This document shows, one piece after another, positions 44,070-53,018 of a stretch of DNA of 64,000 nucleotides. Each line of letters begins with the position of its first letter. Position 1 is the first letter of the stretch. The stretch spans positions 3,141,001-3,205,000 of the forward strand of contig NZ_CP027231.1 in the NCBI RefSeq assembly GCF_002998435.1. Direction: 5' to 3'. The notes beneath the pieces were generated by a model. That model did not search any database and was not told the origin of the DNA. It saw only the letters and a program-made list of their open reading frames with translations. Both the position numbers and the translations under genes were made by a program. This DNA is from Bacteroides zoogleoformans. Its GTDB lineage: Bacteria; Bacteroidota; Bacteroidia; Bacteroidales; Bacteroidaceae.

Positions 44070-45308
44070 ATGATGGCAAATACATTGAAAGGAAAAAAAA
44101 TTGTTTTGGGCATTACCGGAAGCATTGCAGCTTATAAATCCTGTTTGCTTATTCGTGATTTGATTAAGCGCGGTGCAGAAGTACAAGTCGTTATTACACC
44201 GGCGGGCAAGGAGTTTATCACTCCCATCACTTTATCTGCCTTGACAGGAAAGCCGGTTATCAGTGAGTTTTTTGCTCAGCGTGATGGTACATGGAACAGT
44301 CACGTGGATTTAGGGCTGTGGGCAGATGCTCTTCTGATTGCCCCGACAACAGCTTCCACAATTGGCAAGATGGCCAATGGGGTGGCAGATAATATGCTGA
44401 TTACTACGTATCTTTCCGCAAAAGCTCCTGTGTTTGTTGCACCTGCCATGGATTTGGATATGTTTGCTCATCCTTCTACCCAAAAGAATCTGGATATCCT
44501 TCGTTCGTATGGTAATCATATTATAGAGCCGGGCATAGGAGAACTTGCCAGCCATTTGGTGGGTAAAGGACGTATGGAGGAACCGGAAAATATTGTCCGG
44601 GATTTGGAAATGTATTTTGCAGCTAAAGAGGGTGAGCTGATTGGAAAGACGATAATGATAACGGCGGGTCCTACTTATGAAAAGATAGATCCCGTGCGTT
44701 TTATCGGCAACTATTCATCCGGCAAGATGGGCTTTGCGCTTGCCGATGAATGTGTAAGTCGTGGAGCCAAAGTTATATTGATTGCCGGGCCGGTTCAACA
44801 AAAAACGTACTTCCCTATGAATCAATATATCCAGGTGGAATCCGCTGTAAACATGTACGATGCAGCCGGTGCTTGTTGGGATTCTGCGGATGCAGCTATC
44901 TTGACTGCTGCGGTGGCCGATTATACTCCCGAACACGTGGCTGACGAGAAAATAAAGCGAGAAAAAACGGGTGAAATGGCATTGGCTTTAAAACCTACGC
45001 AGGACATTGCTGCTTTCTTGGGTAAACAGAAGAGGAAGAAGGGCAGTAACCGAAGACAAGTTTTAGTGGGGTTTGCTCTTGAAACGAATAATGAGCAGCT
45101 GAATGCAGAAGAAAAACTCAAGCGGAAGAATCTGGATTTTATTGTCTTGAATTCGTTGAACGACAAAGGAGCGGGCTTTCGCCACGATACCAATAAGATT
45201 TCGATTATCGATAATAAAGGAAAGACCGATTATCCATTGAAGTCCAAGGCCGAAGTCGCTGTAGATATCGTGGATCATTTGGTTAAAGTGCTGAAACAAA
45301 CAGAGTGA
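44070..45308 (+). CDS. coaBC: Bifunctional phosphopantothenoylcysteine decarboxylase / phosphopantothenate-cysteine ligase
   Basis: 412 residues; tandem ATG at 44070 and 44073. The CoaC flavoprotein domain covers residues 1-180, with GITGSIAAYKSCLLI, WNSHVDLGLWADALLIAPTTAST, NMLITTYLS and the substrate clamp PAMDLDMFAHPS. That clamp is a variant of the usual PAMNTNMW. The CoaB ligase domain covers about 190-410, with ITAGPTYEKIDPVRFIGNYSSGKMG, AAVADYTPEH and GFALETNNE. The two domains carry out two successive steps of coenzyme A synthesis from phosphopantothenate. A 231-base gap separates it from the exonuclease gene upstream. Confidence 0.95.
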   Translation: MMANTLKGKKIVLGITGSIAAYKSCLLIRDLIKRGAEVQVVITPAGKEFITPITLSALTGKPVISEFFAQRDGTWNSHVDLGLWADALLIAPTTASTIGKMANGVADNMLITTYLSAKAPVFVAPAMDLDMFAHPSTQKNLDILRSYGNHIIEPGIGELASHLVGKGRMEEPENIVRDLEMYFAAKEGELIGKTIMITAGPTYEKIDPVRFIGNYSSGKMGFALADECVSRGAKVILIAGPVQQKTYFPMNQYIQVESAVNMYDAAGACWDSADAAILTAAVADYTPEHVADEKIKREKTGEMALALKPTQDIAAFLGKQKRKKGSNRRQVLVGFALETNNEQLNAEEKLKRKNLDFIVLNSLNDKGAGFRHDTNKISIIDNKGKTDYPLKSKAEVAVDIVDHLVKVLKQTE

Positions 45309-45375
45309 ATAAAGTGGGATAACAATCTCCTTGTTCGTTGTCGGTTGTTTAATTAAAGGTCTAATTATCAAGAAA

Positions 45376-47034
45376 ATGTTGCATTCGCTCTATATACAGA
45401 ATTATGCACTTATCGAGCAGCTCGATATAAATATCGATGGAGGTTTTTCCGTGATAACGGGTGAAACGGGTGCGGGTAAGTCTATTATTTTAGGTGCCAT
45501 CGGGTTGTTATTGGGACAACGTGCCGATGTGAAATCCATTCGTACGGGAGCTTCTAAATGTGTGATTGAAGCTCGTTTTGATATATCTGCCTATGGTATG
45601 CAACCTTTCTTTGAAGAGAATGAGTTGGAGTATGAGACAGAGTGTATTCTTCGGCGTGAAGTATCTGCTTCGGGCAAGAGCCGGGGGTTTATCAATGATA
45701 CACCGGCCTCCTTGGTCCAGATGAAGGAATTGGGAGAACAACTGATTGATGTACATTCTCAGCATCAGAACCTTTTGTTGAACAAAGAAGGATTTCAGCT
45801 CAATGTTCTTGATATTCTGTCTCACAATGATGATATACTGCGTGCTTATCAAGGCTTTTATCAAGAGTGGAAGCAGGTGCAGCAGGATTTGGCCGAGCTT
45901 GTTGCACAAGCGCAGCGTGATAAGGCTGATGAAAATTACATCCGTTTCCAGCTGGAGCAGCTGGAAGAGGCGCGATTGGTAGCGGGTGAGCAGGAAGAAC
46001 TGGAGCAGGAAGCTGAAACTCTGAACCATGCAGAAGACATTAAAGCTGGGTTATATCGAGTGGGGCAGATGTTACATTCGGATGAAGGTGGTTTACTTTC
46101 TGGGCTGAAAGAGTGCTTGAATACGATGCATGTCTTACGGAGTGTCTATTCGGCTGCCGGTGAACTTGCCGAACGTCTGGATAGTACTTACATTGAACTG
46201 AAAGATATTTCGCAGGAAGTTGCCGGAAAGGAAGAACAAATCGAATTTAATCCCACACGTCTGGATGAGGTGAACGAGCGTTTGAATTTGATTTATACAC
46301 TCCAACAAAAGCATCAAGTATCTACTGTCGATGAACTTTTGCGGTTGACAGATGAATATGCGGCCAAGCTTTCAGCCATAACTTCTTCCGATGAACAGAT
46401 AGAAGAATTGAAAGAACACTGTGAAGCTTTATATCATAAAGTGCAAAAACAGGCAGGTCTTCTTACGGAGACCCGTATGACTGCTGCCCGTGAGGTTGAG
46501 GAACAGATGGCCGCACGTTTGATTCCGTTGGGAATGCCCAATGTCCGTTTTCGGGTGGAGATGGGAGTGCGTAAGGAGCCGGGAACGCATGGGGCGGATA
46601 CTGTGAATTTCTTGTTTTCGGCTAATAAGAATGGAACTTTGCAAAGTATCTCTTCTGTAGCTTCCGGGGGTGAAATTGCGCGTGTCATGTTATCAATCAA
46701 AGCAATGATTGCAGGTGCAGTCAAATTACCTACCATTGTGTTTGATGAAATAGACACTGGAGTTTCCGGTGAGATAGCCGACCGTATGGCGGATATCATG
46801 CAAGAGATGGGTGAACAGAACCGCCAGGTTATCAGTATTACTCATTTGCCGCAGATTGCTGCCCGGGGAAGTGCTCACTACAAAGTCTATAAGCAAGACA
46901 ATGAAACGGAAACGAATAGTCATATTCGCCGTCTGACCGATGAAGAAAGAATAGAGGAGCTGGCTCACATGTTGAGTGGGGCAACTTTGACGGAAGCTGC
47001 TCTGAATAATGCTAAGGCGTTGCTGAACAAGTGA
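45376..47034 (+). CDS. recN: DNA repair protein RecN
   Basis: 552 residues from the ATG at 45376 (MLHSLYIQNYALIEQLDINI). An in-frame TTG at 45331 was rejected. This SMC-like ATPase has Walker A ITGETGAGKSIILGAIGLLLGQRAD at the N-terminus, a central coiled coil of about residues 165-370, the signature SVASGGEIARVMLSIKAM, and Walker B PTIVFDEIDTGVSG followed by VISITHLPQIAARG. RecN helps join broken DNA ends in double-strand break repair. It lies 67 bases after coaBC and 51 before rlmB. Confidence 0.95.
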   Translation: MLHSLYIQNYALIEQLDINIDGGFSVITGETGAGKSIILGAIGLLLGQRADVKSIRTGASKCVIEARFDISAYGMQPFFEENELEYETECILRREVSASGKSRGFINDTPASLVQMKELGEQLIDVHSQHQNLLLNKEGFQLNVLDILSHNDDILRAYQGFYQEWKQVQQDLAELVAQAQRDKADENYIRFQLEQLEEARLVAGEQEELEQEAETLNHAEDIKAGLYRVGQMLHSDEGGLLSGLKECLNTMHVLRSVYSAAGELAERLDSTYIELKDISQEVAGKEEQIEFNPTRLDEVNERLNLIYTLQQKHQVSTVDELLRLTDEYAAKLSAITSSDEQIEELKEHCEALYHKVQKQAGLLTETRMTAAREVEEQMAARLIPLGMPNVRFRVEMGVRKEPGTHGADTVNFLFSANKNGTLQSISSVASGGEIARVMLSIKAMIAGAVKLPTIVFDEIDTGVSGEIADRMADIMQEMGEQNRQVISITHLPQIAARGSAHYKVYKQDNETETNSHIRRLTDEERIEELAHMLSGATLTEAALNNAKALLNK

Positions 47035-47085
47035 ATGATATGCGATAAAATTAAATAGATTCTTAATAAATAGTTGAATGAATAG

Positions 47086-47823
47086 ATGGTTGAGCAAAGT
47101 GAAATGATTTTTGGAATCCGTGCCGTGATAGAAGCCATTCAGGCAGGAAAAGAGATTGATAAGATATTGGTGAAAAAAGATATTCAGAGCGATTTGTCAA
47201 AAGAGTTGTTCGCTGTTTTGAAGGGTACATTGATACTGGTACAGCGTGTTCCAGTTGAGCGGATTAATCGCATAACCCGTAAAAATCATCAGGGAGTGGT
47301 TGCTTTTATTTCATCAGTGACGTATCAGAAAACGGAACATCTGGTGCCGTTTCTTTTCGAACAAGGCAAGAATCCGCTGTTTGTAATGCTTGATGGAATT
47401 ACGGATGTCCGTAACTTCGGAGCTATAGCCCGTACGTGCGAGTGCGCGGCAGTGGATGCGGTGATTATTCCTGCGAAGAATAGTGTGTCGGTCAATGCAG
47501 ATGCCATGAAGACTTCCGCAGGAGCATTGCACACGTTGCCTGTTTGCCGTGAGCAGAGTTTGAAAGAAACACTTCAGTTTCTCAAAGAGAGTGGCTTCCG
47601 GATTGTGGCAGCCACCGAGAAGGGAGATTATGAATACACCAAAGCGGATTATACGGGCCCGATGTGCATCATTATGGGATCTGAAGACCGAGGGGTTTCT
47701 TATGATAACCTGGCATTGTGTGACGAATGGGTGAAAATACCTATGTTGGGAACTATCGAATCTTTGAATGTCTCTGTTGCTGCCGGTATTTTGATTTATG
47801 AAGCTGTAAAACAAAGGAACTAA
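47086..47823 (+). CDS. rlmB: 23S rRNA (guanosine(2251)-2'-O)-methyltransferase RlmB (SpoU family)
   Basis: 245 residues. An N-terminal substrate-binding domain (MIFGIRAVIEAIQAGKEIDKILVKK) is followed by the SPOUT knot domain. The three SpoU motifs are VRNFGAIARTCECA, CIIMGSEDRGVSYDN and IPMLGTIESLNVSVAAGILIYE. It methylates the ribose of a guanosine in the peptidyl-transferase region of 23S rRNA; the exact nucleotide is family knowledge. It ends three bases before the protease-like TPR gene, so the pair is surely co-transcribed. Confidence 0.9.
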   Translation: MVEQSEMIFGIRAVIEAIQAGKEIDKILVKKDIQSDLSKELFAVLKGTLILVQRVPVERINRITRKNHQGVVAFISSVTYQKTEHLVPFLFEQGKNPLFVMLDGITDVRNFGAIARTCECAAVDAVIIPAKNSVSVNADAMKTSAGALHTLPVCREQSLKETLQFLKESGFRIVAATEKGDYEYTKADYTGPMCIIMGSEDRGVSYDNLALCDEWVKIPMLGTIESLNVSVAAGILIYEAVKQRN

Positions 47824-47826
47824 GAT

Positions 47827-49530
47827 ATGAAAAAGAATTTGCTGTTGATGTGCACCCTATGTGTGTTGGCCCAATGGAGTCTGGCGCAAGCTCCGAAGTG
47901 GATAGATAAAGCCAAGCGGGCTGTCTTTTCTGTGGTTACTTATGATAGAAATGATAAAATACTGAATACCGGCAACGGCTTTTTTGTCGCAGAAGAGGGA
48001 GTTGCCTTGTCTGATTATACCTTGTTTAAAGGAGCCGAACGTGCAGTTGTAATGACCTCTGACGGGATACAGATGCCTGTTGAGGCTATTATGGGAGCTA
48101 ATGATATGTATGATGTGGTGAGGTTTCGGGTCGCTACTTCCGGAAAGAAAGTTTCTGCCTTGACTTTGGCTTCTGTTGCTTCGGCGGTGGGAACCGATGT
48201 ATTTCTGTTGCCATATTCCACTCAAAAGAATCGTTCTTATACTGCCGGGAAGATAAAAGAGGTGACTCCGATAGCTGATAAGTATTCTTATTATACGCTT
48301 GATATGCATTTGAAGGACAAGATGGTGAGTTGTCCGGTGATGACGGCGGACGGACAAGTGTTCGGATTGGTTCAGCAATCTGTTGGACAAGATACTGCTG
48401 GTATTTGTTATGCCATTGATGCCCAATTTGCGATGGCGCAGAATATTTCGCCGTTTTCTTATGGAGATATGGCTTTGAAGAATATCGGAATCAAGAAAGC
48501 ACTACCTGATACGGAAGAGCAAGCCTTAGTTTTTCTTTATATGGCTTCTTCACAGCTTTCTCCGGAAAAGTATATGGAGACTCTGGATAATTTTATCGCA
48601 CAATATCCTAATAGTGCAGATGGTTATCTTCGCCGTGCTTCCCAGCAAATTCTCATGTCAAATGACGATGCTTCCATGGATAAAGTGTCCGGTGATATGG
48701 ATAAGGCATTGAAGGTTGCCGTGAAGAAAGACGATGTTTTCTTTAACCGTGCTAAAATAATATATAGTTATGTATTGGGAAAACCGGAAAAGGTATATAA
48801 ATCCTGGTCATATGATACTGCTTTGGAAGAGATAAAGAAAGCGATGGAAATAGAGAACTTGCCTGTTTATCAGCAATTGGAGGGAGACATTTTATTTGCC
48901 AAACAGGATTATCCGGCGGCATTTGTCTGCTACGATAAAGTGAACCATAGTAACATGGCATCGCCGGCCACCTTCTTTAGTGCGGCAAAGGCCAAGGAGC
49001 TGATGCAGGCACCTGCCGGAGAAGTACTGGCTCTGATGGATAGTTGTGTTATGCGTCTCTCGCAGCCCTATACGGAAGAAGCGGCGCCTTATCTGTTAGA
49101 ACGTGCACAAACTCGTATGAATGCCGGCCAGGCACGTAATGCTGTATCGGATTATGATGCCTATTATAAAGCCGTAAACGGCAATGTCAATGATGTGTTC
49201 TACTATTATCGCGAACAGGCTGCCTTAAAAGCCAAGCAATATCAGCGTGCACTGGATGATATGACAAAGGCCATTGATTTGAACCCGAATGAATTGACTT
49301 ATCGTGCAGAGTTGGCGGTAGTAAATATTCGTGTCGGACGTTATGAAGAAGCATTGAACGTATTGAAAGCTGCTTTGGTCAAAGATTCCAAATATGCAGA
49401 AGCATATCGTCTGATGGGGATTGCACAAATTCAGTTAAAGAAGAATAAGGAGGCTTGTGATAACTTTAGCAAAGCAAAGGAACTGGGAGACACTAATGTA
49501 GACGCTTTGATAGAGAAGCACTGCAAATAA
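47827..49530 (+). CDS. Secreted trypsin-like fold plus TPR protein, probably catalytically inactive
   Basis: 567 residues with a signal peptide cleaved near LAQWSLAQA. Residues about 30-205 resemble the trypsin-like/DegP protease fold (AVFSVVTYDRNDKILNTGNGFFVAEEGVALSDYTLF, then GTDVFLLPYST). The place where the catalytic His normally follows reads LSDYTLFKGAE. The serine motif (normally GNSGGP) reads VSCPVMTADGQVFGLVQQ, with no serine-glycine pair. From about residue 230 there are six to eight TPR units (RALDDMTKAIDLNPNELTYRAEL, RYEEALNVLKAALVKDSKYAEAY). A periplasmic binding or scaffolding role is likelier than proteolysis. Confidence 0.75.
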   Translation: MKKNLLLMCTLCVLAQWSLAQAPKWIDKAKRAVFSVVTYDRNDKILNTGNGFFVAEEGVALSDYTLFKGAERAVVMTSDGIQMPVEAIMGANDMYDVVRFRVATSGKKVSALTLASVASAVGTDVFLLPYSTQKNRSYTAGKIKEVTPIADKYSYYTLDMHLKDKMVSCPVMTADGQVFGLVQQSVGQDTAGICYAIDAQFAMAQNISPFSYGDMALKNIGIKKALPDTEEQALVFLYMASSQLSPEKYMETLDNFIAQYPNSADGYLRRASQQILMSNDDASMDKVSGDMDKALKVAVKKDDVFFNRAKIIYSYVLGKPEKVYKSWSYDTALEEIKKAMEIENLPVYQQLEGDILFAKQDYPAAFVCYDKVNHSNMASPATFFSAAKAKELMQAPAGEVLALMDSCVMRLSQPYTEEAAPYLLERAQTRMNAGQARNAVSDYDAYYKAVNGNVNDVFYYYREQAALKAKQYQRALDDMTKAIDLNPNELTYRAELAVVNIRVGRYEEALNVLKAALVKDSKYAEAYRLMGIAQIQLKKNKEACDNFSKAKELGDTNVDALIEKHCK

Positions 49531-49642
49531 AAATAAATGGATTCGGAATACTGCGTATGTTCTGAACCTCTTTTAAAGTGTGAGTAAGATAAACACAAAG
49601 CGTTTGTGTACTATTATTATTAACTATATAAAACCATTGGAA

Positions 49643-50020
49643 ATGATGAAAAAAACAATTTGCAGCCCCAAAGCGCCGGGTGCTATAGGTTCATATAGTC
49701 AGGCTGTTGAGGCTAACGGGATGGTGTTTGTTTCCGGTCAATTACCCATTGATGCAGCTACCGGAGTAATGGCGGAAGGGGCAGAAGCACAAGCCCGCCA
49801 ATCCTTGGAGAACATGAAGCATATTCTGGAAGAGGCAGGTTTGGATATGAGCAACATTGTAAAAACCACAGTCTTTCTGGCAGACATGTCTTTATTTGCC
49901 GATATGAATAAGGTTTATGCCACTTATTTTGACGGAGCTTTTCCCGCACGCTCAGCCGTTGCTGTTAAGGCATTGCCCAAGGACGCTTTAGTGGAGATTG
50001 AGTGCATCGCGGTTCGCTAA
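49643..50020 (+). CDS. ridA: RidA family reactive intermediate/imine deaminase
   Basis: 125 residues from the first of two ATGs at 49643 and 49646. The GTG at 49580 would add 21 residues absent from the family. Signatures are SPKAPGAIGSYSQAVEANGMVFVSGQLP near the N-terminus, ARQSLENMKHILEEAG, NIVKTTVFLADM and the C-terminal FPARSAVAVKALPKDALVEIECIAVR, which holds the substrate-binding arginine and glutamate. RidA hydrolyses 2-aminoacrylate and related enamines that damage PLP enzymes. Its last 33 bases overlap the 3' end of folC on the other strand. Confidence 0.92.
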   Translation: MMKKTICSPKAPGAIGSYSQAVEANGMVFVSGQLPIDAATGVMAEGAEAQARQSLENMKHILEEAGLDMSNIVKTTVFLADMSLFADMNKVYATYFDGAFPARSAVAVKALPKDALVEIECIAVR

Positions 50021-51241
50021 TAAGTCGGCCACAATAAAACTGCTGCCTCCTACGAAGATAAAGTCTTCCGGGAGGCTTTTTTCTTGTGCAGCTCGTACGG
50101 CCGAAGGTACATCTGGATAGCAGTTGCCTTTGAGCCCGGCACTTTCCGCAAGTTTTTGTAAATCATTTGCCGGTAAGGCACGTTTTACGCTGGCTTGGGT
50201 AAAATAGTAAATTGCATCTTCGGGCAGCAATGCCAGCACGCCTTGTATATCTTTATCATTCACCATGCCGATGATAATATGCAGATTGTGAAAAGCCTGT
50301 TGTTTAAGTTGCTCTACTATATAGGTGATTCCACCCACATTGTGTCCTGTATCGCAAATTAGGGTAGGGTAGTCTTGCAACTTTTGCCAACGTCCCATCA
50401 AGCCGGTCAGCTCAGTTACATGGGCAAAACCTCTGCGCACAGATTGTTCATCCAGTCGATAACCGGCTTCTTTCAGGAGTGGAAGGGCTGTGAGAATAGT
50501 ACGGGAGTTTTTTTTCTGATAGAGTCCCTTTAGTTCATATTCTATACTGGGATAATCCTCACGTCCATTTTCTTCTGCAAAATAGATGGGAGCATTTACT
50601 TCTCCGGCTCTCTTTTGAAATACGGATTTAGTTTCCGGGGTTGTTTCGCCGATCACTACGGGGATGCCGCTTTTAATGATTCCTGCCTTTTCTCTTGCAA
50701 TTTGGGGCAATGTATTCCCTAAGAATTGGGTGTGGTCAAGACTGATATTAGTGATGATACATAAATCCGGATGGATTATGTTGGTGCAGTCCAAGCGTCC
50801 TCCCAGTCCCACTTCTATCACAGCTACATCTATTTTCTTATCGGCAAAGTACCGGAAAGCCATAGCGGTGGTTAATTCAAAAAAGGACGGATGCAGCGGT
50901 TCAAAAAAACAACGCTCCTCTTCCACAAAACGGATGACATACTCTTCCGGTATGGGTTGCCCATTGACGCGGATACGTTCGCGAAAATCTACCAAATGGG
51001 GCGAGGTATATAGCCCCACGCTATAGCCCGCTTCTTCCAGTATGGCTGCAATGGTATGCGAGCAAGAGCCTTTACCGTTGGTACCTGCCACATGAATGGT
51101 GCGAAACTTGCGATGTGGGTGGCCGAAGTGCTCATCCAGTGCCAAAGTGTTTTCCAATCCTTCTTTATAGGCCGAACCTCCTACTTGTTGAAACATGGGA
51201 GCGCTGTTATATAAATAGGTTAAAGTGTCCTGATAATCCAT
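49988..51241 (-). CDS. folC: Bifunctional folylpolyglutamate synthase / dihydrofolate synthase
   Basis: 417 residues, Mur-ligase-like fold. The ATP-binding P-loop is HVAGTNGKGSCSHTIAAIL near residue 47, then FRERIRVNGQPIPEE, VIEVGLGGRLDCTNII, ISLDHTQFLGNTLPQIAREKAGI and ICDTGHNVGGI. It adds glutamate to dihydropteroate and to folates. It is read toward ridA with a 33-base overlap of coding ends. A consensus promoter lies at 51307-51337 on the reverse strand. Confidence 0.94.
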   Translation of the reverse strand: MDYQDTLTYLYNSAPMFQQVGGSAYKEGLENTLALDEHFGHPHRKFRTIHVAGTNGKGSCSHTIAAILEEAGYSVGLYTSPHLVDFRERIRVNGQPIPEEYVIRFVEEERCFFEPLHPSFFELTTAMAFRYFADKKIDVAVIEVGLGGRLDCTNIIHPDLCIITNISLDHTQFLGNTLPQIAREKAGIIKSGIPVVIGETTPETKSVFQKRAGEVNAPIYFAEENGREDYPSIEYELKGLYQKKNSRTILTALPLLKEAGYRLDEQSVRRGFAHVTELTGLMGRWQKLQDYPTLICDTGHNVGGITYIVEQLKQQAFHNLHIIIGMVNDKDIQGVLALLPEDAIYYFTQASVKRALPANDLQKLAESAGLKGNCYPDVPSAVRAAQEKSLPEDFIFVGGSSFIVADLLANRDALNLH

Positions 51242-51306
51242 CTTTTGTAATATTTAACGAGAAAGAAATCTTTTTCTCTGTATTAAATTGTTATCTTTAA
51301 GGACAA

Positions 51307-51337
51307 CAAAGATAACGTAAACCGTAGGTTATACAAA
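51307..51337 (-). promoter_or_regulatory. Consensus promoter of folC
   Basis: Read on the reverse strand: TTTG (51334-51337), 19 bases, TATCTTTG (51307-51314). Predicted start near 51300, about 59 bases before the folC ATG. Confidence 0.8.
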
Positions 51338-51409
51338 AGAAGCACGCTTGTTTTTTATTGCCTGAATATGGTTTTGCTTTATCCTGAAAACATTAATAAT
51401 TAAAATCTA

Positions 51410-52741
51410 ATGAGTATGGGAACCAAGAAAAATTTTGTGATTGATACGAATGTTATTCTTCACGATTATAATTGTCTGAAAAATTTCCAAGAAAACGACA
51501 TTTATCTCCCCATCGTGGTCCTTGAAGAGTTGGATAAATTCAAGAAAGGCAATGAGCAGATCAATTTCAATGCCCGTGAATTTGTCCGCGAACTCGATTT
51601 GATAACCGATGACAATCTTTTCACTCGCGGTGCTCCGTTGGGCGAAGGCTTGGGGCGGCTGTTTGTTGTGACGGGTACGATAAATTCTTCCCGAGTGCAT
51701 GATTCCTTTCCCGAGCGCATTCCCGACCATCAGATTCTGTCAGTGACAGACTGGCTGAACGAGAAATATCCGAAGATGAAATCCATTTTGGTCACGAAAG
51801 ATGTGAATTTACGGATGAAAGCCCGTTCTATCGGCCTGCTGTGTGAAGATTATATCAACGATAAAGTGGTGAATCTTGATATCTTTGAAAAATCGAATGA
51901 AGTATTTGAGGGAGTTGATCCCACTTTGATAGATCGTATTTATTCTTCGAAGGAAGGGTTGGACGTCAGTGAATTCAACTTTAAGGATATTGTTCATCCC
52001 AATGATTGCTTTGTCTTGAAAAGTGACCGAAGCAGCGTGCTTGCCCGTTATAATCCTTTTACTCACTCTGTTTGCCGGGTAAACAAAACCAGAAACTATG
52101 GTATTGAGCCCCGTAACGCCGAACAGAGCTTTGCCTTTGAAGTGCTGAACGACCCGGATGTAAAGCTTATAGCCCTGACCGGTAAGGCTGGAACCGGCAA
52201 AACATTATTGGCACTGGCTGCTGCTTTGGGAAAACTGACAGATTATAAGCAAATCCTTTTGGCTCGTCCCATTGTGGCATTGTCTAATAAAGATCTTGGA
52301 TATCTTCCCGGAGATGCCAATGAGAAAGTTGCTCCTTATATGCAGCCCCTGTTTGATAATCTGAATGTGATAAAGCATCAATTTGCGGCTAACTCCAGCG
52401 AAGTGAAACGCCTGGAAGACATGCAAAAAAGCGAACAATTGATAATTGAAGCTTTGGCTTTTATTCGCGGACGCAGTTTGAGCGAGACTTATTGCATCAT
52501 TGATGAGGCTCAAAATTTGACGCCGCATGAAATTAAAACGATAATTACCCGTGCCGGTGAAGGTACAAAGATGGTGTTCACGGGTGATATTCAGCAGATA
52601 GACCAGCCCTATCTGGACAGTCAATCTAATGGACTTGTGTATATGATAGACCGCATGAAAGATCAAAACCTTTTTGCTCATGTCAATCTGGTAAAAGGAG
52701 AACGCAGCCCGTTGAGTGAATTGGCAAGTAATCTGATGTGA
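51410..52741 (+). CDS. PIN domain-PhoH family ATPase
   Basis: 443 residues with two domains. Residues 8-150 form a PIN nuclease domain, with acidic residues in FVIDTNVILHDYN, VLEELDKFKKG and ILVTKDVNLRMKAR. Residues about 220-443 form the PhoH ATPase, with the P-loop LTGKAGTGKTLLALAA, LARPIVALSNKDLGYLPGD, CIIDEAQNLTPHEIKTIITRAGEG and VFTGDIQQIDQPYLD. PIN-PhoH fusions are thought to be RNA helicase/nucleases, on the evidence of characterised relatives such as PhoH2. The gene stands alone and ends at an intrinsic hairpin. Confidence 0.9.
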   Translation: MSMGTKKNFVIDTNVILHDYNCLKNFQENDIYLPIVVLEELDKFKKGNEQINFNAREFVRELDLITDDNLFTRGAPLGEGLGRLFVVTGTINSSRVHDSFPERIPDHQILSVTDWLNEKYPKMKSILVTKDVNLRMKARSIGLLCEDYINDKVVNLDIFEKSNEVFEGVDPTLIDRIYSSKEGLDVSEFNFKDIVHPNDCFVLKSDRSSVLARYNPFTHSVCRVNKTRNYGIEPRNAEQSFAFEVLNDPDVKLIALTGKAGTGKTLLALAAALGKLTDYKQILLARPIVALSNKDLGYLPGDANEKVAPYMQPLFDNLNVIKHQFAANSSEVKRLEDMQKSEQLIIEALAFIRGRSLSETYCIIDEAQNLTPHEIKTIITRAGEGTKMVFTGDIQQIDQPYLDSQSNGLVYMIDRMKDQNLFAHVNLVKGERSPLSELASNLM

Positions 52742-52770
52742 TGTCATTCTGTAAGAAAGCTTCTACCCCT

Positions 52771-52810
52771 CCCGTCTTCTGGTCGTAAAAGACAAGGAGA
52801 CGGGTTTGTT
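52771..52810 (+). terminator. Terminator after the PIN-PhoH gene
   Basis: CCCGTCT (52771-52777) pairs with AGACGGG (52798-52804), followed by the imperfect T-tract TTTGTTTTG. The loop is 20 bases. Confidence 0.6.
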
Positions 52811-52955
52811 TTGTAATTCATTATATCCCTGCTTTTTCTCTCTAATCCGTTGCATCATTCTTTTAGGGAGAAGCCTTTCTTCGTGTTTTATCTGACGATA
52901 TCCTCCTTTGCGCATGTGAAATAAATCAAACTTTTATAATATTTTTTATCATTTA

Positions 52956-52988
52956 TTTGTCTTTCTTGGAGGAAATAGCGTATATTTG
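52956..52988 (+). promoter_or_regulatory. Consensus promoter of the CapD-like gene
   Basis: TTTG (52956-52959), 21 bases, TATATTTG (52981-52988). Predicted start near 52995, which excludes translation from an in-frame TTG at 52986. Confidence 0.8.
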
Positions 52989-53018
52989 CGAATCCTAAAA
53001 CAAAAACTATTAAATGAA

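Noticed and set aside
52986..53018. TTG start at 52986 for the CapD-like protein
   Set aside because: It falls inside the -7 promoter element; the ATG at 53019 is downstream of the predicted transcription start.
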